A stretch of DNA of 64,000 nucleotides from Pseudomonadota bacterium (lineage in GTDB: Bacteria; Pseudomonadota; Gammaproteobacteria; Steroidobacterales; Steroidobacteraceae), in assembly GCA_021847105.1 (NCBI GenBank), contig JAJZUT010000004.1, forward strand, positions 124,001-188,000, given 5' to 3'. Position 1 is the stretch's first letter, and each line of letters opens with the position of its first letter. The position numbers and the translations under genes were made by a program. This document shows, piece after piece, positions 36,689 through 46,824 of this stretch. The notes beneath the pieces are model-generated. The model saw only the letters and a list, made by a program, of their open reading frames with translations, was not told the DNA's origin and did not search any database.

Positions 36689-39224
36689 CGCCCCCCCGTC
36701 CCTGCCTGCCCAATGCGAGCGCCGCACCCAATGCCAACGCGACCAATAGCGGATCGAACCCGGAGCGCGGCGCGGTGACACACCCTCCGCCCCCACTGGC
36801 GACTGGCGTGGGACTCAACGCGTGCACCGAGACGGTCGCCTCTGCTGCGTTATCCGCCAAATTGACATCCTGCTCCGGCGCCTGCACCGCGAAACTCACC
36901 GTGCCCTCCCCGGAGGCGCTCGCCGTCAGCACCACATAGCCGTTGATCGCCTCACCGGCCGCAAGCGAGTCCAGTGTGCATAGCACCGTGGCGGGCGAAT
37001 CCGTGCCGTCGAAGTCGCACGTTCCCCCAGGCAGATCCACCGACTCGAACTGCAGGTTGCTCGGCAAGGCGATGCCGAAACGGACCTGGGCTGCGCCCAT
37101 CGGGCCGCCATTGCGAATGACGAACGGCACCTCCGTGACCTCGCCGGGCCGTGGGCTCGGGGTACCGCCCGGAGAGCGGACGCTGAGATCGGCCTCACCG
37201 AGCACCGAGGTCAGCACCTGAGCGGAGTTGTTATCCGGATTGGGATCCACTGGCGCGCTCTGCGAAGTGGTAAAGACGATCGCGGACTGCGGACTCGGCG
37301 CCAGCCCTTTGAGCCTCAGCACCACGGTGGCCTCGGCTCCTGGCGCCAGCGTGCCGGCCGTGCAGCTCACGGCCCCTGCGCTCTGTGGACAGTCGGTTGT
37401 TCCCTCTGGAGTACTGATCGTGGCGTCCTGCAGCGCTATCCCGGACGGCAATACTGACGTGATCACCTGTACGTCGGTCGCCGCAAGCGTCGCGCTCGGA
37501 TCGACTTGTACCGTCGCGGAAGCCTGGTAAATGTCGCCGACGAATACTTGATCCGGCGCTGCAACCGCTTCGATGTGCAGATCAGCGCTCGGCACGAACA
37601 GCTCAAAGGCGCCGATGTCGCACACGAAGATTCCATCGAGATTGCCGTCTGCGCGCCCGCTCTGCCCTCGCTGATCGACATTCGGGCACATGCCGGGATC
37701 TGCCGCATCAATCGCGGGACTTCCCGGCAGCAGCGCCATCGTTGGCGTCGGACCACCATTGTCGCCGAGTGCGCCAAACTGCGGGTCGACACCGCTTTGA
37801 TCACCTGGGGCATCGAACGCACAGGTGTTGGCATCTTCCAGATTGTGCCCTTTGGAATAGAAGCGAGTGGACGAATCGCCCTCCCCCTTGCCGCCGCAGT
37901 TGAGCAAGGTCTGCGCAGCATCCGTATAGGTGTTGCGCGCCACAATGGAATTGACGAGCGTGAAGTTCGCCGCATTGGCGCCCCCGCCGACCGGCTGCGC
38001 GCTTGCCGGCCCGAATCCGGACAGTCCCGCCCCCGCCTTGCCAAGCTTTCCCGTGACGGCATTGCCCGCCACCGTGTCATTCACGAGCTCCGCGCGGCCA
38101 TTGGTCATGATGCCACCGCCGCCGTCGCTCGCCGTATTCTCCGCAATGGTCGAACGACTGATCACCTCGAGCACCATCCGTCGGCCCGCAATCCCACCGC
38201 CGCTGGTTGCGCTGTTGCCAAGCACCGCACTGCGCTCGATCTGCGAGGTGTGAAAACCGGTTTCGAACAGGCCGCCGCCATTGCCGGCGCGATTCGGCGC
38301 CTGCGGCGTACCGATTTGGCTATCGCGCATCCACAGCGCCGCGTCGTTGTAAATTCCCCCGCCATTGGCCGCGCTGCTGTTGCCGGTGACGAACACATGA
38401 TCGAGCGTCAGCGGCGCCGTGTTGTAAATTCCGCCACCCTCGCCACCGGCGCTGTTCTCCGTGACTGTGACATCGGTGAGCGTCACCATCTGAATGGTGG
38501 CGCCGGACTCGCTGCTCCCCGGCCCTCCGTGCCCTTCGGGTCCGGCACAACCACCGTCACCACCACCACCACCACCACATCCGCCCCCGTCCGCCCCCTC
38601 GCTTGCAGTGGAATCGATGATCTGGATCTCCGCACCGGCGCCGATTGCGATGCCTCCGCCCATGCGCGCGAACCGCACGACTGCCGTTGGGACGGAGGCA
38701 TCGAGCGTCACGGGCGCCGGGACGTAGCCGTTCTGAATCGTGAGACCCTGCAGCGACACGTTGAGATTGCTGCTCGCCGTAGCCGGCACCTCAATGTGAA
38801 ACACACGATCCTGATTCGCACCGGCCGCCCAGCCGATCACCGTCTGGCTCGCCCCTGCGCCGACGATGGACATACTGCGCACGATATTCAGATCACCCTT
38901 CGACGCGTCGGGAACGTGCGCCACGACCCAGCCCTCCGGGGACGCCTCAGGAACCTCATCGACACCGCTCACCGTCAGCAGATAGTGGCCGGGCGGAACT
39001 TCGATCGTGCTTGGGTCCGCAGTCGCATCGGCCACCTGGACTGCCGCGCGCAACGTACACTCCCCTTGCCCGTCATCGCACACTCCCGTCGATATCGCCG
39101 CAGCCGAGGCCGGCGCATCGATGGTTGTGTCAACCTGAAACGTCGTGGCTTGCGCAGCGGACGCGCAAAGTGCCAGCGTCACCGCGAGTTGTCCGACCCG
39201 CATAAGCGTGAGCGAAATGCGCAT
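36675..39224 (-). CDS. Secreted CSLREA/beta-helix protein with GGGGC CTERM sorting tail (paralog A)
   Basis: This 849-residue surface protein has a signal peptide 1-26, a CSLREA-type segment (GECTLRAAVQVAD near 55) and a long region of Gly/Asn/Thr-rich turns with NTAPLTLDHVFVTGNSSA-like repeats. That region fits a right-handed parallel beta-helix of the choice-of-anchor Q kind, ending in NGGPTPTMALLPGSPAIDAAD. Two DUF11-like CARDB-type Ig domains follow (ADLHIEAVAAPDQVFVGD and ADLSVRSPGG). The tail at 811-849 is GGGGC, a short spacer, FDP, about 14 hydrophobic residues and an Arg/Gly end. A Cys-containing Gly-rich insert lies near 235-255. The ATG at 39224 opens MRISLTLMRVGQLAV; frames upstream lack a signal sequence. 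Its tandem paralog is just upstream. Confidence 0.85.
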   Translation of the reverse strand: MRISLTLMRVGQLAVTLALCASAAQATTFQVDTTIDAPASAAAISTGVCDDGQGECTLRAAVQVADATADPSTIEVPPGHYLLTVSGVDEVPEASPEGWVVAHVPDASKGDLNIVRSMSIVGAGASQTVIGWAAGANQDRVFHIEVPATASSNLNVSLQGLTIQNGYVPAPVTLDASVPTAVVRFARMGGGIAIGAGAEIQIIDSTASEGADGGGCGGGGGGDGGCAGPEGHGGPGSSESGATIQMVTLTDVTVTENSAGGEGGGIYNTAPLTLDHVFVTGNSSAANGGGIYNDAALWMRDSQIGTPQAPNRAGNGGGLFETGFHTSQIERSAVLGNSATSGGGIAGRRMVLEVISRSTIAENTASDGGGGIMTNGRAELVNDTVAGNAVTGKLGKAGAGLSGFGPASAQPVGGGANAANFTLVNSIVARNTYTDAAQTLLNCGGKGEGDSSTRFYSKGHNLEDANTCAFDAPGDQSGVDPQFGALGDNGGPTPTMALLPGSPAIDAADPGMCPNVDQRGQSGRADGNLDGIFVCDIGAFELFVPSADLHIEAVAAPDQVFVGDIYQASATVQVDPSATLAATDVQVITSVLPSGIALQDATISTPEGTTDCPQSAGAVSCTAGTLAPGAEATVVLRLKGLAPSPQSAIVFTTSQSAPVDPNPDNNSAQVLTSVLGEADLSVRSPGGTPSPRPGEVTEVPFVIRNGGPMGAAQVRFGIALPSNLQFESVDLPGGTCDFDGTDSPATVLCTLDSLAAGEAINGYVVLTASASGEGTVSFAVQAPEQDVNLADNAAEATVSVHALSPTPVASGGGGCVTAPRSGFDPLLVALALGAALALGRQGRGGGGLG

Positions 39225-39315
39225 GGGACGATCCTCAGTCGATTCCGTGCTGGGGGAACCGGTCCGGCCACTGGCAGAAAATTGCAGCCGACCGGCATCC
39301 CAGCACCGCCAGACC

Positions 39316-41886
39316 TCAGCGTCCGCCGCCGTCTCGGTGAGAACGTGAGTGCCGCCACCGGCGCGCTCCGACCCCACCAAGAGCGAGTGCGATCAGCACC
39401 AGCAACGTCGGATCGAACGGCCCACCCGGCTGGAAGACACATCCTCCCCCACCACTCGAGCTCACCGTCGGCGAGACCGGCGTCACCGGCACCACCTGGG
39501 CATCTATGGTGAGCGGTACCGCCACCGAATCATTGGTATCATCGCTGTCGATCGAATCCGTCGTGACCGCGAAATCAACATCGACGCTGCCGGCGGATAC
39601 CGGAACGAGATCCAGCGTGCCGGTGACGCTCTGGCCGGAGTCGATCGTGCCAAGATCGCACACCGCGCTCATCTGATCGGCCTGCAGCGTGCACGTTCCG
39701 CCGGATGCCATCTGCATCTTCTGGAAGCGCATCTGGTTGCTGAAGGTCGCAAGCACACGCACGTTTTGCGCAGCATCCGGCCCGGCGTTGCTCACCGTAA
39801 AGCTGAGCGCGGCCTGCCCTTGCGCCTGCGGATTCTTGCCGGGTCCGTTTGCGGTGACACTGATGTTGCTCGTCGGTTGAATCTGCATAGTCACCGTCGC
39901 CGAATTGTTGTCCGGTGAGATATCCGTCGGACTCGCAGCAGTGATGTGCGCAGTAATCGCTACAGGGCCAGGCGCGGTGCCGGTTCCGTTCACCTCGAGC
40001 GTGACGGTTTCACCTTGCGCCATGGTCTGTACGTCGCATGTAACCACTCCCGTATTCGAATCCAACGGACAGTCGCTCGTACCGGCGGGCGTCGTGAGCG
40101 TCGCGTTCGACAGCGAATAGTTCTGCGGCAGCGGGTCCGTCGTGATCAGCACGCCGGTGGCGGTCGAGGCAGTCGTTGACGCGTTGGTGAACTCGAACTT
40201 GCCGTTTGCGGGGGAACCGTGCGGGACTTTGTCGGGCCCGGACTTGCCGCTGATGTAAAGATCGGCGCGCGGCACGAACAGCTCATAGGCACCGATGTCA
40301 CAGACCTCTGTGTTTTTGAGATTTCCATCGGCGGGACGCATACTCCCCCGCTGATCGGTATTGGGACAGTTTGCATTATCGCCCGCGTCCACGGCTGGTG
40401 TTCCGCCAAGGAGCGCGCGGGTGTCGGTAGGGCCACCATTGGCCGCAAGCGGCTGCAGATTGGCCAGCGTATCGGCCATGTCACCGCCGGCGGTCAGCGC
40501 GCATGTGGCATCATCAGCGAGATTGTGTCCCTGCGACACAAATACACCGCTCTTGCAGCTCGACCCGCTGCACCCGCAGCTCGCGGCCGTCTTCGACCCG
40601 CTCGCGACATTACCCTGCAGGAGCGTATTGACGAATTTGTACGTGCCGCTGCCGAAGGCATTCAATCCGGCACCACCGCTTGTCGAATCATTCGCCGCGG
40701 TATTATCCGAAATCGTGTCGTTCTGCAGCGTCACGGTACCGTTGGTGGTAATTCCCCCACCGACGTCGCTCGCCGAATTACCATTGATCGTCGTATTGAC
40801 GATACTCATCTCGACCAGCGAGCGAGCCGATATGCCACCTCCGCCTACCGCCGTATTCCCGTCGATTGCGCTTTGTTCGATGGTGGTGGAGTGCAACCCG
40901 GTGTCGAAGAGCGCTCCGCCCCCCTCTGCGGTATTTGGCGTGCTCAGCGATCCGGTCGTGCCGAGGGTGGAGTCTAGAATCGTCAGCTGTGCATCGTTAT
41001 AGATGCCACCGCCATTGGTCGCTGCGCGGTTCCCGCTGACCACGACATTGTTCAGAACGAGCGGGGCTGCACTGGCGATTCCGCCGCCAGCCGCACCGCT
41101 TTGATTGTTCAGAAGACGCACGTCGGTGAGCGTCACTCCGGTGATGGTCGCCGCAGTAGAGCCTTCCTCCCCGCCACCGGATCCGCCTTCCCCGCCACTC
41201 GAACCACCACCGTGACTGCCACTGCTGCTGCCGGAGTTGGCCGGATTGATGAGCGTGACCGTTGCCGCGGGCCCAATCGCGATGCCAGCACCGCTGCGCT
41301 CGAGCTGGTAGTAGGTTCCGTCCGCCATGGTCTGCAACACCAGCGGTGGCGGCGTGACTCCGTTCTCGATGGTAACCCCGGAGATATTTACCGTGATGTT
41401 GCTTGCAACCGCTTCGATGTGAAAGACGCGGTCGCCGTCGGCCGGGCTCTGCTTCACCGTGGGTGCCCATTCGATAACGGTCTTGTCGGAGCCGGCGCCG
41501 ATGATGTCCATGCTCGAAGTGATGTTCAGGTCACCCCTACTGGCATCGTGGGTCGCCAGCACGGTGTAGCCGGTTCCCGGATTGCCTTGCGCCGACTCAT
41601 CGGCGCCCGGGATCGACAGAATGATCGGAGTGCCTGGGTCGTTGATCTGGGAAAGATCAATGACATTCGTACCGCCCAAGGCATTGGCCTGCATGATCGC
41701 CGCGCGCAACGTGCAGACGCCGTCCACGTCCGCACAGATGCCATCACCGAGATCGGCATCGGGCGCATCCAACGTACTGTTGACCGTGAATGTCACGGCA
41801 TAGGTGGGCGCCGCCACCGCCATCATCAGCGAGGCGAGGCCCGCCAGAATATAGCCCCTGGAGGATCCGGCCCGGAAAGCGTTCAT
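39316..41886 (-). CDS. Secreted CSLREA/beta-helix protein with GGGGC CTERM sorting tail (paralog B)
   Basis: This 856-residue protein has the same architecture as its neighbour: signal peptide 1-30 (ending APTYA), CSLREA-type motif GVCTLRAAIMQAN near 57, and a beta-helix with VVVSGNRAATNGGGIYNDA-type turns. The choice-of-anchor Q end is LLGGTPAVDAGDNANCPN, two DUF11-like domains follow (ADLYISGKSGPDK and NISVTANGPGKNPQ), and the tail is GGGGC-VFQPGGP-FDP-TLLVLIALALGG-Arg-rich (cysteine near 816). A Ser/Gly/His/Glu-rich insert lies near 225-245. Similarity over full length to paralog A indicates gene duplication. The gap between the two genes is 91 bases. Export and C-terminal processing, probably with lipid or surface attachment at the cysteine, are inferred from family knowledge. 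Confidence 0.85.
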   Translation of the reverse strand: MNAFRAGSSRGYILAGLASLMMAVAAPTYAVTFTVNSTLDAPDADLGDGICADVDGVCTLRAAIMQANALGGTNVIDLSQINDPGTPIILSIPGADESAQGNPGTGYTVLATHDASRGDLNITSSMDIIGAGSDKTVIEWAPTVKQSPADGDRVFHIEAVASNITVNISGVTIENGVTPPPLVLQTMADGTYYQLERSGAGIAIGPAATVTLINPANSGSSSGSHGGGSSGGEGGSGGGEEGSTAATITGVTLTDVRLLNNQSGAAGGGIASAAPLVLNNVVVSGNRAATNGGGIYNDAQLTILDSTLGTTGSLSTPNTAEGGGALFDTGLHSTTIEQSAIDGNTAVGGGGISARSLVEMSIVNTTINGNSASDVGGGITTNGTVTLQNDTISDNTAANDSTSGGAGLNAFGSGTYKFVNTLLQGNVASGSKTAASCGCSGSSCKSGVFVSQGHNLADDATCALTAGGDMADTLANLQPLAANGGPTDTRALLGGTPAVDAGDNANCPNTDQRGSMRPADGNLKNTEVCDIGAYELFVPRADLYISGKSGPDKVPHGSPANGKFEFTNASTTASTATGVLITTDPLPQNYSLSNATLTTPAGTSDCPLDSNTGVVTCDVQTMAQGETVTLEVNGTGTAPGPVAITAHITAASPTDISPDNNSATVTMQIQPTSNISVTANGPGKNPQAQGQAALSFTVSNAGPDAAQNVRVLATFSNQMRFQKMQMASGGTCTLQADQMSAVCDLGTIDSGQSVTGTLDLVPVSAGSVDVDFAVTTDSIDSDDTNDSVAVPLTIDAQVVPVTPVSPTVSSSGGGGCVFQPGGPFDPTLLVLIALALGGVGARRWRHSRSHRDGGGR

Positions 41887-42490
41887 GAGAGAGACTCCCG
41901 TAACTGGACAGCTGTCGCTGTCATGGCGCGGATGAATCTGCGCAGGTTTCCTAGCCGCAACCATGTGCAGTTGTGCGTACGATGAATGCACAGGCGCCAA
42001 TTGATTCATGACATAGCGCAGAACTGCCCGGCGCCACTTGCGCACCTCTGAGGCTACGCGGGCACAGCAAACTCCCCGGACTGCATCGCCGCGCGGACGA
42101 AGCGCGACGACCTGACGCTCACGTGATGCCCGTTGCGCCCGGGGAGAGTCCATCCAAACGCCAGAGTGTTCGCATCCCCCCCGGTATCGCGGTGCAGACG
42201 CTCTGGGTGAGACGTCACAGGCCTTATCGTGCATCGTCGACCCGTACCGGAGCTGGGCACGGACACGCTTACGGCCAGGACCCGTTGTGCGTACAAATCC
42301 GGAGGCGGGGCTGTGGCTGTTCACGGCCACCCAGAACACCTCGGGCAGCCGTGCCGTGCAATTCATCCGCACAATCCCGGATAGGGAAAATCGCGCCGCT
42401 TGCGCATGGTGTGCCCGGGGAATCGAGTGGTCAGCCCACTGCGATAAGCCCATGACCCCTCCGGGGGCACACACCCCAGAGCACGCGGCA
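41887..42490. other. Divergent intergenic region, no gene seen
   Basis: About 600 bases lie between the start of surface protein B and the start of the export ABC ATPase. Short frames in both directions have no recognisable product. It must carry both promoters; no clear palindrome, riboswitch or small RNA was recognised. Confidence 0.45.
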
Positions 42491-43231
42491 ATGAACGCAC
42501 AGACTGCGGTGCGTACCGACGACCCGACGCCACCGGTGATGAGCATGCGCGCGGTGAGCAAAATCTACCGCATGGGGGAGATTGACGTGCCCGCGCTGCG
42601 TGCAGTCGACCTCGAGCTGCATGCACGCGAATTCGTCGTGATTCTCGGTGCATCGGGCAGCGGCAAGTCGACTCTGCTCAATATCCTCGGTGGACTCGAG
42701 ACACCGACCACCGGCACCGTGCGCTACCTGGACCATGAACTCACTGCAGCGGACGAGCCCTCACTCACCCGTTATCGACGCGAGCACGTGGGTTTTGTAT
42801 TCCAGTTCTATAACCTGCTGCCCAGCCTCACGGCACTCGAGAACGTTGAGCTCGTCGCGCAGATTGCGCCTCGGGCCCGCGATGCCCGCGAGGTTCTCGA
42901 GCGCGTCGGACTCGCCGATCGTCTGCATCACTTTCCCGCGCAGCTCTCCGGGGGCGAGCAGCAGCGCGTGGCGATCGCGCGAGCGCTTGCGAAGCGACCC
43001 GATGTGCTCCTGTGCGACGAGCCGACCGGATCACTCGACTTTCCGACGGGGCGGCGCGTGCTGGCAGCGCTGGAGCAGGCGAACCGTGAGTTCAGTACGC
43101 TCACGGTGCTGATCACTCACAATGCGGCCATTGCGGCCATGGGCTCACGGGTCATTCGTCTCAGCAGCGGACGGATCAGTCAGACGCAGGTCAACGAGAG
43201 ACGCGCTTCGGCAGAGGAGATCTCCTGGTAA
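42491..43231 (+). CDS. MacB/LolD-type ABC transporter ATP-binding protein
   Basis: This ATPase of about 246 residues has Walker [10 protein letters not shown] near 53, Q-loop [17 protein letters not shown] (the LolD/MacB version), signature [15 protein letters not shown] near 155 and Walker [13 protein letters not shown] near 175. ITHN carries the switch histidine. The Q-loop and signature sequence place it with FtsX-type exporters rather than importers. The start is uncertain: ATGs at 42452, 42491 and 42536 are in frame, none with a strong ribosome site; 42491 (MNAQTAV) is taken. Its end overlaps the start of the permease gene. Confidence 0.9.
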   Translation: MNAQTAVRTDDPTPPVMSMRAVSKIYRMGEIDVPALRAVDLELHAREFVVILGASGSGKSTLLNILGGLETPTTGTVRYLDHELTAADEPSLTRYRREHVGFVFQFYNLLPSLTALENVELVAQIAPRARDAREVLERVGLADRLHHFPAQLSGGEQQRVAIARALAKRPDVLLCDEPTGSLDFPTGRRVLAALEQANREFSTLTVLITHNAAIAAMGSRVIRLSSGRISQTQVNERRASAEEISW

Positions 43232-45597
43232 GCCGGCTGCATCGGGCGCTGCGGCGCGATCTGTGGCACCTGCGCGGCCAGGCGCTGGCCACCGCGCTGA
43301 TTGTCGGTTGCGGCATTGCAGTATTCGTCACCATGCGCGGCACGTATCTGTCACTGGTACGGGCACGGCAGATCTACTACACGACAACGCGATTTGCTGA
43401 CGTGTTCGCGCAATCGCGGCGCGCCCCCCTGCCGCTTGCCGAACGGCTGCGTGCGCTACCGGGCGTCAAGGCCGTCCAAACCCGCGTCGTCGAGGACGTT
43501 ACCCTCACGGTTCCCGGCCTGACGGAACCGGCGACGGGCCGGCTGATTTCCCTCCCCACTCATCCCGGATCAGCCGACGACCTCGATCGGCTGACTCTCA
43601 CCGCCGGCCGTCTGCCGGCGCCCGACAGCGACTCCGAGGCGCTGGTCAGTCAGACCTTCGCCACGGCCAACGCGTTGCCGCTCGGCGCACACCTCGGCGT
43701 GATCCTCAATGGACGCTGGAAAGAGCTCACCGTGGTCGGCTTCGCGCTCTCGCCCGAGTACATCTATGAGATTGGTCCGGCCATGATCTTCCCGGACAAC
43801 AGACGCTTTGGGGTCTTGTGGATGAACCGGGAAGCGCTTGGCACGGCATTCCAGATGAAAGGAGCGTTCAACGACGTCGCGATTGCCACCGCCACGCACG
43901 CCTCGGTACCCGAGGTTCTCGATGCGGTGGACCGTCTGCTCGCCCCGTACGGCGGCCTGAGCGCCTATGATCGCTCCGAGCAACCCTCCTACCGCTTTCT
44001 CAGTGACGAGCTCGGCGAAATCGAGGTCAATGCCACCTATATTCCGACGATATTTCTGGCCGTGGCGGCGTTTCTCCTTTACACGCAGCTTGCCCGCCTG
44101 ATCAGCATCCAGCGCAGTCAGATCGGATTGCTCAAGTCCTTCGGCTTCGCTGCCTGGCGCATCGGTCTGCATTACCTTGAATTCGCCCTGTGCATCGTCG
44201 CGGCCGGACTGCTGCTCGGAATCGCGGCCGGCATCCCCTTCGGGGCCGCCTTAATCGGGGTGTACCGGCTGTACTTCCACTTTCCCGCGCTCACGTTCCG
44301 GGTCACCGCAGGAGTGCTCGTCACGGCCAGCAGCGTTGCCTTGAGTGCCGCGGGGATCGGCGCACTCAGCGCCGTTGCCAGAGCGACACGGCTCGCGCCT
44401 GCCGAGGCGATGCGACCGGAGTCGCCGCGCCGCTTCCGGCCCGGACTGCTCGAATCTCTGCCGTGGACCGAACGACTCGATCCAATGAGCCGCAGCATTA
44501 TCCGCAATCTGGCGCGTCGTCCCTGGCGTGCCGCACTCTCGGTTGCCGGCATCGCCATGGCCATGGCAACGGTGATGGTGGGGCGATTCATTTTCGACGC
44601 CGTCCATCATCTGGTCGCAACACATTTCGATGCAGCCGAACGACAGGATGTCACGGTCGTGTTTCCGGACGTCCGCGCGCCGCGTGCGCTCGCCAGTCTG
44701 CGGGCTCTGCCCGGGGTCCTCAGCGTCGAGCCCTTCCGAGTCATGCCGGCAAGGCTGCGCGCCGGACCGCGCAGCAAGCGTGTTTCGATCCTTGCTGTGC
44801 CGCCCTCTGGACAGCTGTATCGCATTATCGATGTGCGCGGCAACCGCATCGACGTGCCGCCTGCCGGTGTGGTGCTGACACGCAAGCTCGGCGAGATTCT
44901 TGCCGTGCATCCCGGCGAAATGCTCCGCATCGAACAGCTCGACGGAAAGCGACTGCACTTCAGTGCACGCGTCGTGCGTCTCTCGCAGGAGCCGATCGGA
45001 ATCAGTGCCTACATGGACAGCGCGGCGCTCGCGACCATCCTCAGGGAAGATGCCGCAATTTCCGGCGCACGCCTGAGGATCGATGCACGTGAGGCCCCGC
45101 AGCTGTATGTCCAGCTGAAACGCACCCCCGCTATAGCAGGCGTCTCGATCCGCGCGGCGACCATCACGACTATCGGCCAGATCATGAACCGCAGCTTCAT
45201 CCTCATGACCACCGTGATGACCGGTTTTGGGATCGTCCTGGTGGTCGGCATGGTCTATAACAGCGCACGCATCGCGCTGTCCGAGCGCGGTAGTGAACTG
45301 GCGAGCCTGCGCGTACTCGGCTTCACGCGCTTGGAGGTCACTCAGCTGCTGCTTGGCGAACAAGCGCTCCTGGTAATCGCCGCGATTCCGGCCGGATGCG
45401 CCCTCGGCGCGCTGCTCTGCCGGCTGCTGATCCCGGTATTTGATCGCGAACTGTTCCGGCTTCCGTTCCTGCTCACGCGCGCGACGTTTGCGTTCGCTGC
45501 GCTGATCACGCTGAGCGCGGCCATCCTTGCCGCCGCACTGGTAGCGGTGCGCATTGCCCGGCTTGATCTCATTGGCGTGCTGAAATCGAGGGAGTAA
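43225..45597 (+). CDS. FtsX-like ABC permease, probable CTG start
   Basis: This 790-residue permease has two FtsX domains. The first membrane segment is [16 protein letters not shown] and a large periplasmic loop follows. Groups of three membrane segments lie near 275-400 ([31 protein letters not shown]) and at the C-terminus ([33 protein letters not shown]). The family start (M..LHRxLxRDLWxLRGQxLAxAL) is recovered only if translation begins at CTG 43225, which has GGAG five bases before it. No ATG, GTG or TTG lies in frame until 43333, which is past the first membrane segment. It overlaps the ATPase stop and is followed after three bases by an HlyD-type gene. The transported substrate is unknown; lipoprotein or envelope-stress cargo is typical of the group. 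Confidence 0.85.
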   Translation: MVSRLHRALRRDLWHLRGQALATALIVGCGIAVFVTMRGTYLSLVRARQIYYTTTRFADVFAQSRRAPLPLAERLRALPGVKAVQTRVVEDVTLTVPGLTEPATGRLISLPTHPGSADDLDRLTLTAGRLPAPDSDSEALVSQTFATANALPLGAHLGVILNGRWKELTVVGFALSPEYIYEIGPAMIFPDNRRFGVLWMNREALGTAFQMKGAFNDVAIATATHASVPEVLDAVDRLLAPYGGLSAYDRSEQPSYRFLSDELGEIEVNATYIPTIFLAVAAFLLYTQLARLISIQRSQIGLLKSFGFAAWRIGLHYLEFALCIVAAGLLLGIAAGIPFGAALIGVYRLYFHFPALTFRVTAGVLVTASSVALSAAGIGALSAVARATRLAPAEAMRPESPRRFRPGLLESLPWTERLDPMSRSIIRNLARRPWRAALSVAGIAMAMATVMVGRFIFDAVHHLVATHFDAAERQDVTVVFPDVRAPRALASLRALPGVLSVEPFRVMPARLRAGPRSKRVSILAVPPSGQLYRIIDVRGNRIDVPPAGVVLTRKLGEILAVHPGEMLRIEQLDGKRLHFSARVVRLSQEPIGISAYMDSAALATILREDAAISGARLRIDAREAPQLYVQLKRTPAIAGVSIRAATITTIGQIMNRSFILMTTVMTGFGIVLVVGMVYNSARIALSERGSELASLRVLGFTRLEVTQLLLGEQALLVIAAIPAGCALGALLCRLLIPVFDRELFRLPFLLTRATFAFAALITLSAAILAAALVAVRIARLDLIGVLKSRE

Positions 45598-45600
45598 GCG

Positions 45601-46779
45601 ATGCGAGTCACGCGGGGTTCGCTGATGCTGATCGGGACACTCATCGCCCTCGGCACCACGGCGCTGTACGCACTGCGCACCCGACCGCTCCCGGTCGAGG
45701 TGGCGACAGTCGGTTACGGGCCGTTGCAGAGCACGGTAGAGGATCAGGCCGAAACGCGCTCGCATGACCGCTATGTGGTGGCAGCACCGGTCGCCGGACG
45801 GCTGCTGCGTGTTCTGCTGCGAGATGGCGATCCGGTCACCGCAGGCCAATCCGTCGCCACTCTCGCGCCAGTCCCGCTCAGCGTGCGCGAACGTGAGGAA
45901 GCGCTTGCCGCGGTGCAGTCCGCAGCCGCCACCGAGCGCAGCGCGCGCGCTCAGCTCGACCATGATCGGCAGGACCTCGCTCAGGCCGGTCGCGATCTAG
46001 TGCGTCTGAGGTCGCTCAGCCCACAAGGGCTCGCGTCCATTCAGGCTCTTGAGCACGCCCGCACTGCCGTCACGAGTCTCGAGATGGAGGTTGCCGCCGC
46101 GCACCACCGCGCGCTCGCCGCAGCCGCCCAGTTGCGCGGGGCGCAGGCCGCTTTGAACGCCATCCGAACTCTCGGGCCGAACCGCACAAGTACGCTGACA
46201 GTGCACGCCCCAGCCGCGGGTCGGGTGCTGCGCGTGCTCGAACCAAGCGAGCGCGTGATCGGCTCTGGTACACCGATCATGATCATCGGCGATCTGCAGC
46301 ACCTCGAAGTGGTGATGGAAATGCTCTCGACGCAAGCAGTGCGGGTCAAGCCGGGGATGAGCGCAGAGATTCTCAACTGGGGCGGGGAGCGTCCGTTGCG
46401 AGCACGCGTGCGCCGTGTCGAGCCCTATGCGTTCACTAAGATTTCTGCGCTCGGCGTGGAGGAGAAGCGCTCGAACGTCATTCTCGATTTTCTCGAACCG
46501 CCCGCGACACTCGGTGATGGCTATCGAGTCGAAGTACGCATCGTCGTGTGGAGCGCGCCGCACGTCCTGCTGAGTCCTCTGTCGGCGACCTTCCGCTGTA
46601 CCACAGGTTGGTGTGTCTACGTCCTTGCCGACAATCGGGCTCGTCTGAGGTCCGTGCGGATCGGTCACCGCAATGACGAGGCCGTCGAAATCCTCTCCGG
46701 ACTCCGTGCCGGGGAGCGCGTCATTACTCACCCGTCGAACGATCTCGTGCCGGAGGCCCGAGTCACCATAAAGCCGTGA
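45601..46779 (+). CDS. HlyD/RND-type membrane fusion protein of the ABC exporter
   Basis: This 392-residue periplasmic adaptor has one N-terminal membrane anchor (LMLIGTLIALGTTALYAL). A biotinyl-lipoyl-like half-domain is seen at VVAAPVAGRLLRVLLRDGDPVTAGQ near 60-85, a helical hairpin from about 95 to 180 (Ala/Gln/Arg-rich), and the second lipoyl half at LTVHAPAAGRVLRVLEPSERV. It would link the FtsX-type permease to an outer-membrane or periplasmic partner. No TolC-type outer-membrane factor gene lies in this cluster. It begins three bases after the permease stop. Confidence 0.88.
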   Translation: MRVTRGSLMLIGTLIALGTTALYALRTRPLPVEVATVGYGPLQSTVEDQAETRSHDRYVVAAPVAGRLLRVLLRDGDPVTAGQSVATLAPVPLSVREREEALAAVQSAAATERSARAQLDHDRQDLAQAGRDLVRLRSLSPQGLASIQALEHARTAVTSLEMEVAAAHHRALAAAAQLRGAQAALNAIRTLGPNRTSTLTVHAPAAGRVLRVLEPSERVIGSGTPIMIIGDLQHLEVVMEMLSTQAVRVKPGMSAEILNWGGERPLRARVRRVEPYAFTKISALGVEEKRSNVILDFLEPPATLGDGYRVEVRIVVWSAPHVLLSPLSATFRCTTGWCVYVLADNRARLRSVRIGHRNDEAVEILSGLRAGERVITHPSNDLVPEARVTIKP

Positions 46780-46824
46780 GCCCCGCGCGACCCCTTTAGG
46801 TCGGCGCAGGGCTCGGCAGACGCA

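Noticed and set aside
36164..36796. Intramembrane protease gene starting at 36796
   Set aside because: The extra 36 residues are Arg/Trp-rich, lie inside the end of surface protein A, and have no ribosome site. GTG at 36688 fits better.
38540..38590. A CAC/ACC-rich simple repeat
   Set aside because: It is the coding sequence of the Gly-rich loop of surface protein A, not an independent repeat element or CRISPR.
37506..39512. A 668-codon plus-strand frame opposite surface protein A
   Set aside because: It is the complement of the beta-helix coding sequence, Arg/His-rich with no family motif and no ribosome site.
44251..45963. A 570-codon minus-strand frame opposite the permease and adaptor
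   Set aside because: It lies antisense to clear FtsX and HlyD genes and has Gln/His/Arg-rich composition typical of shadow frames.
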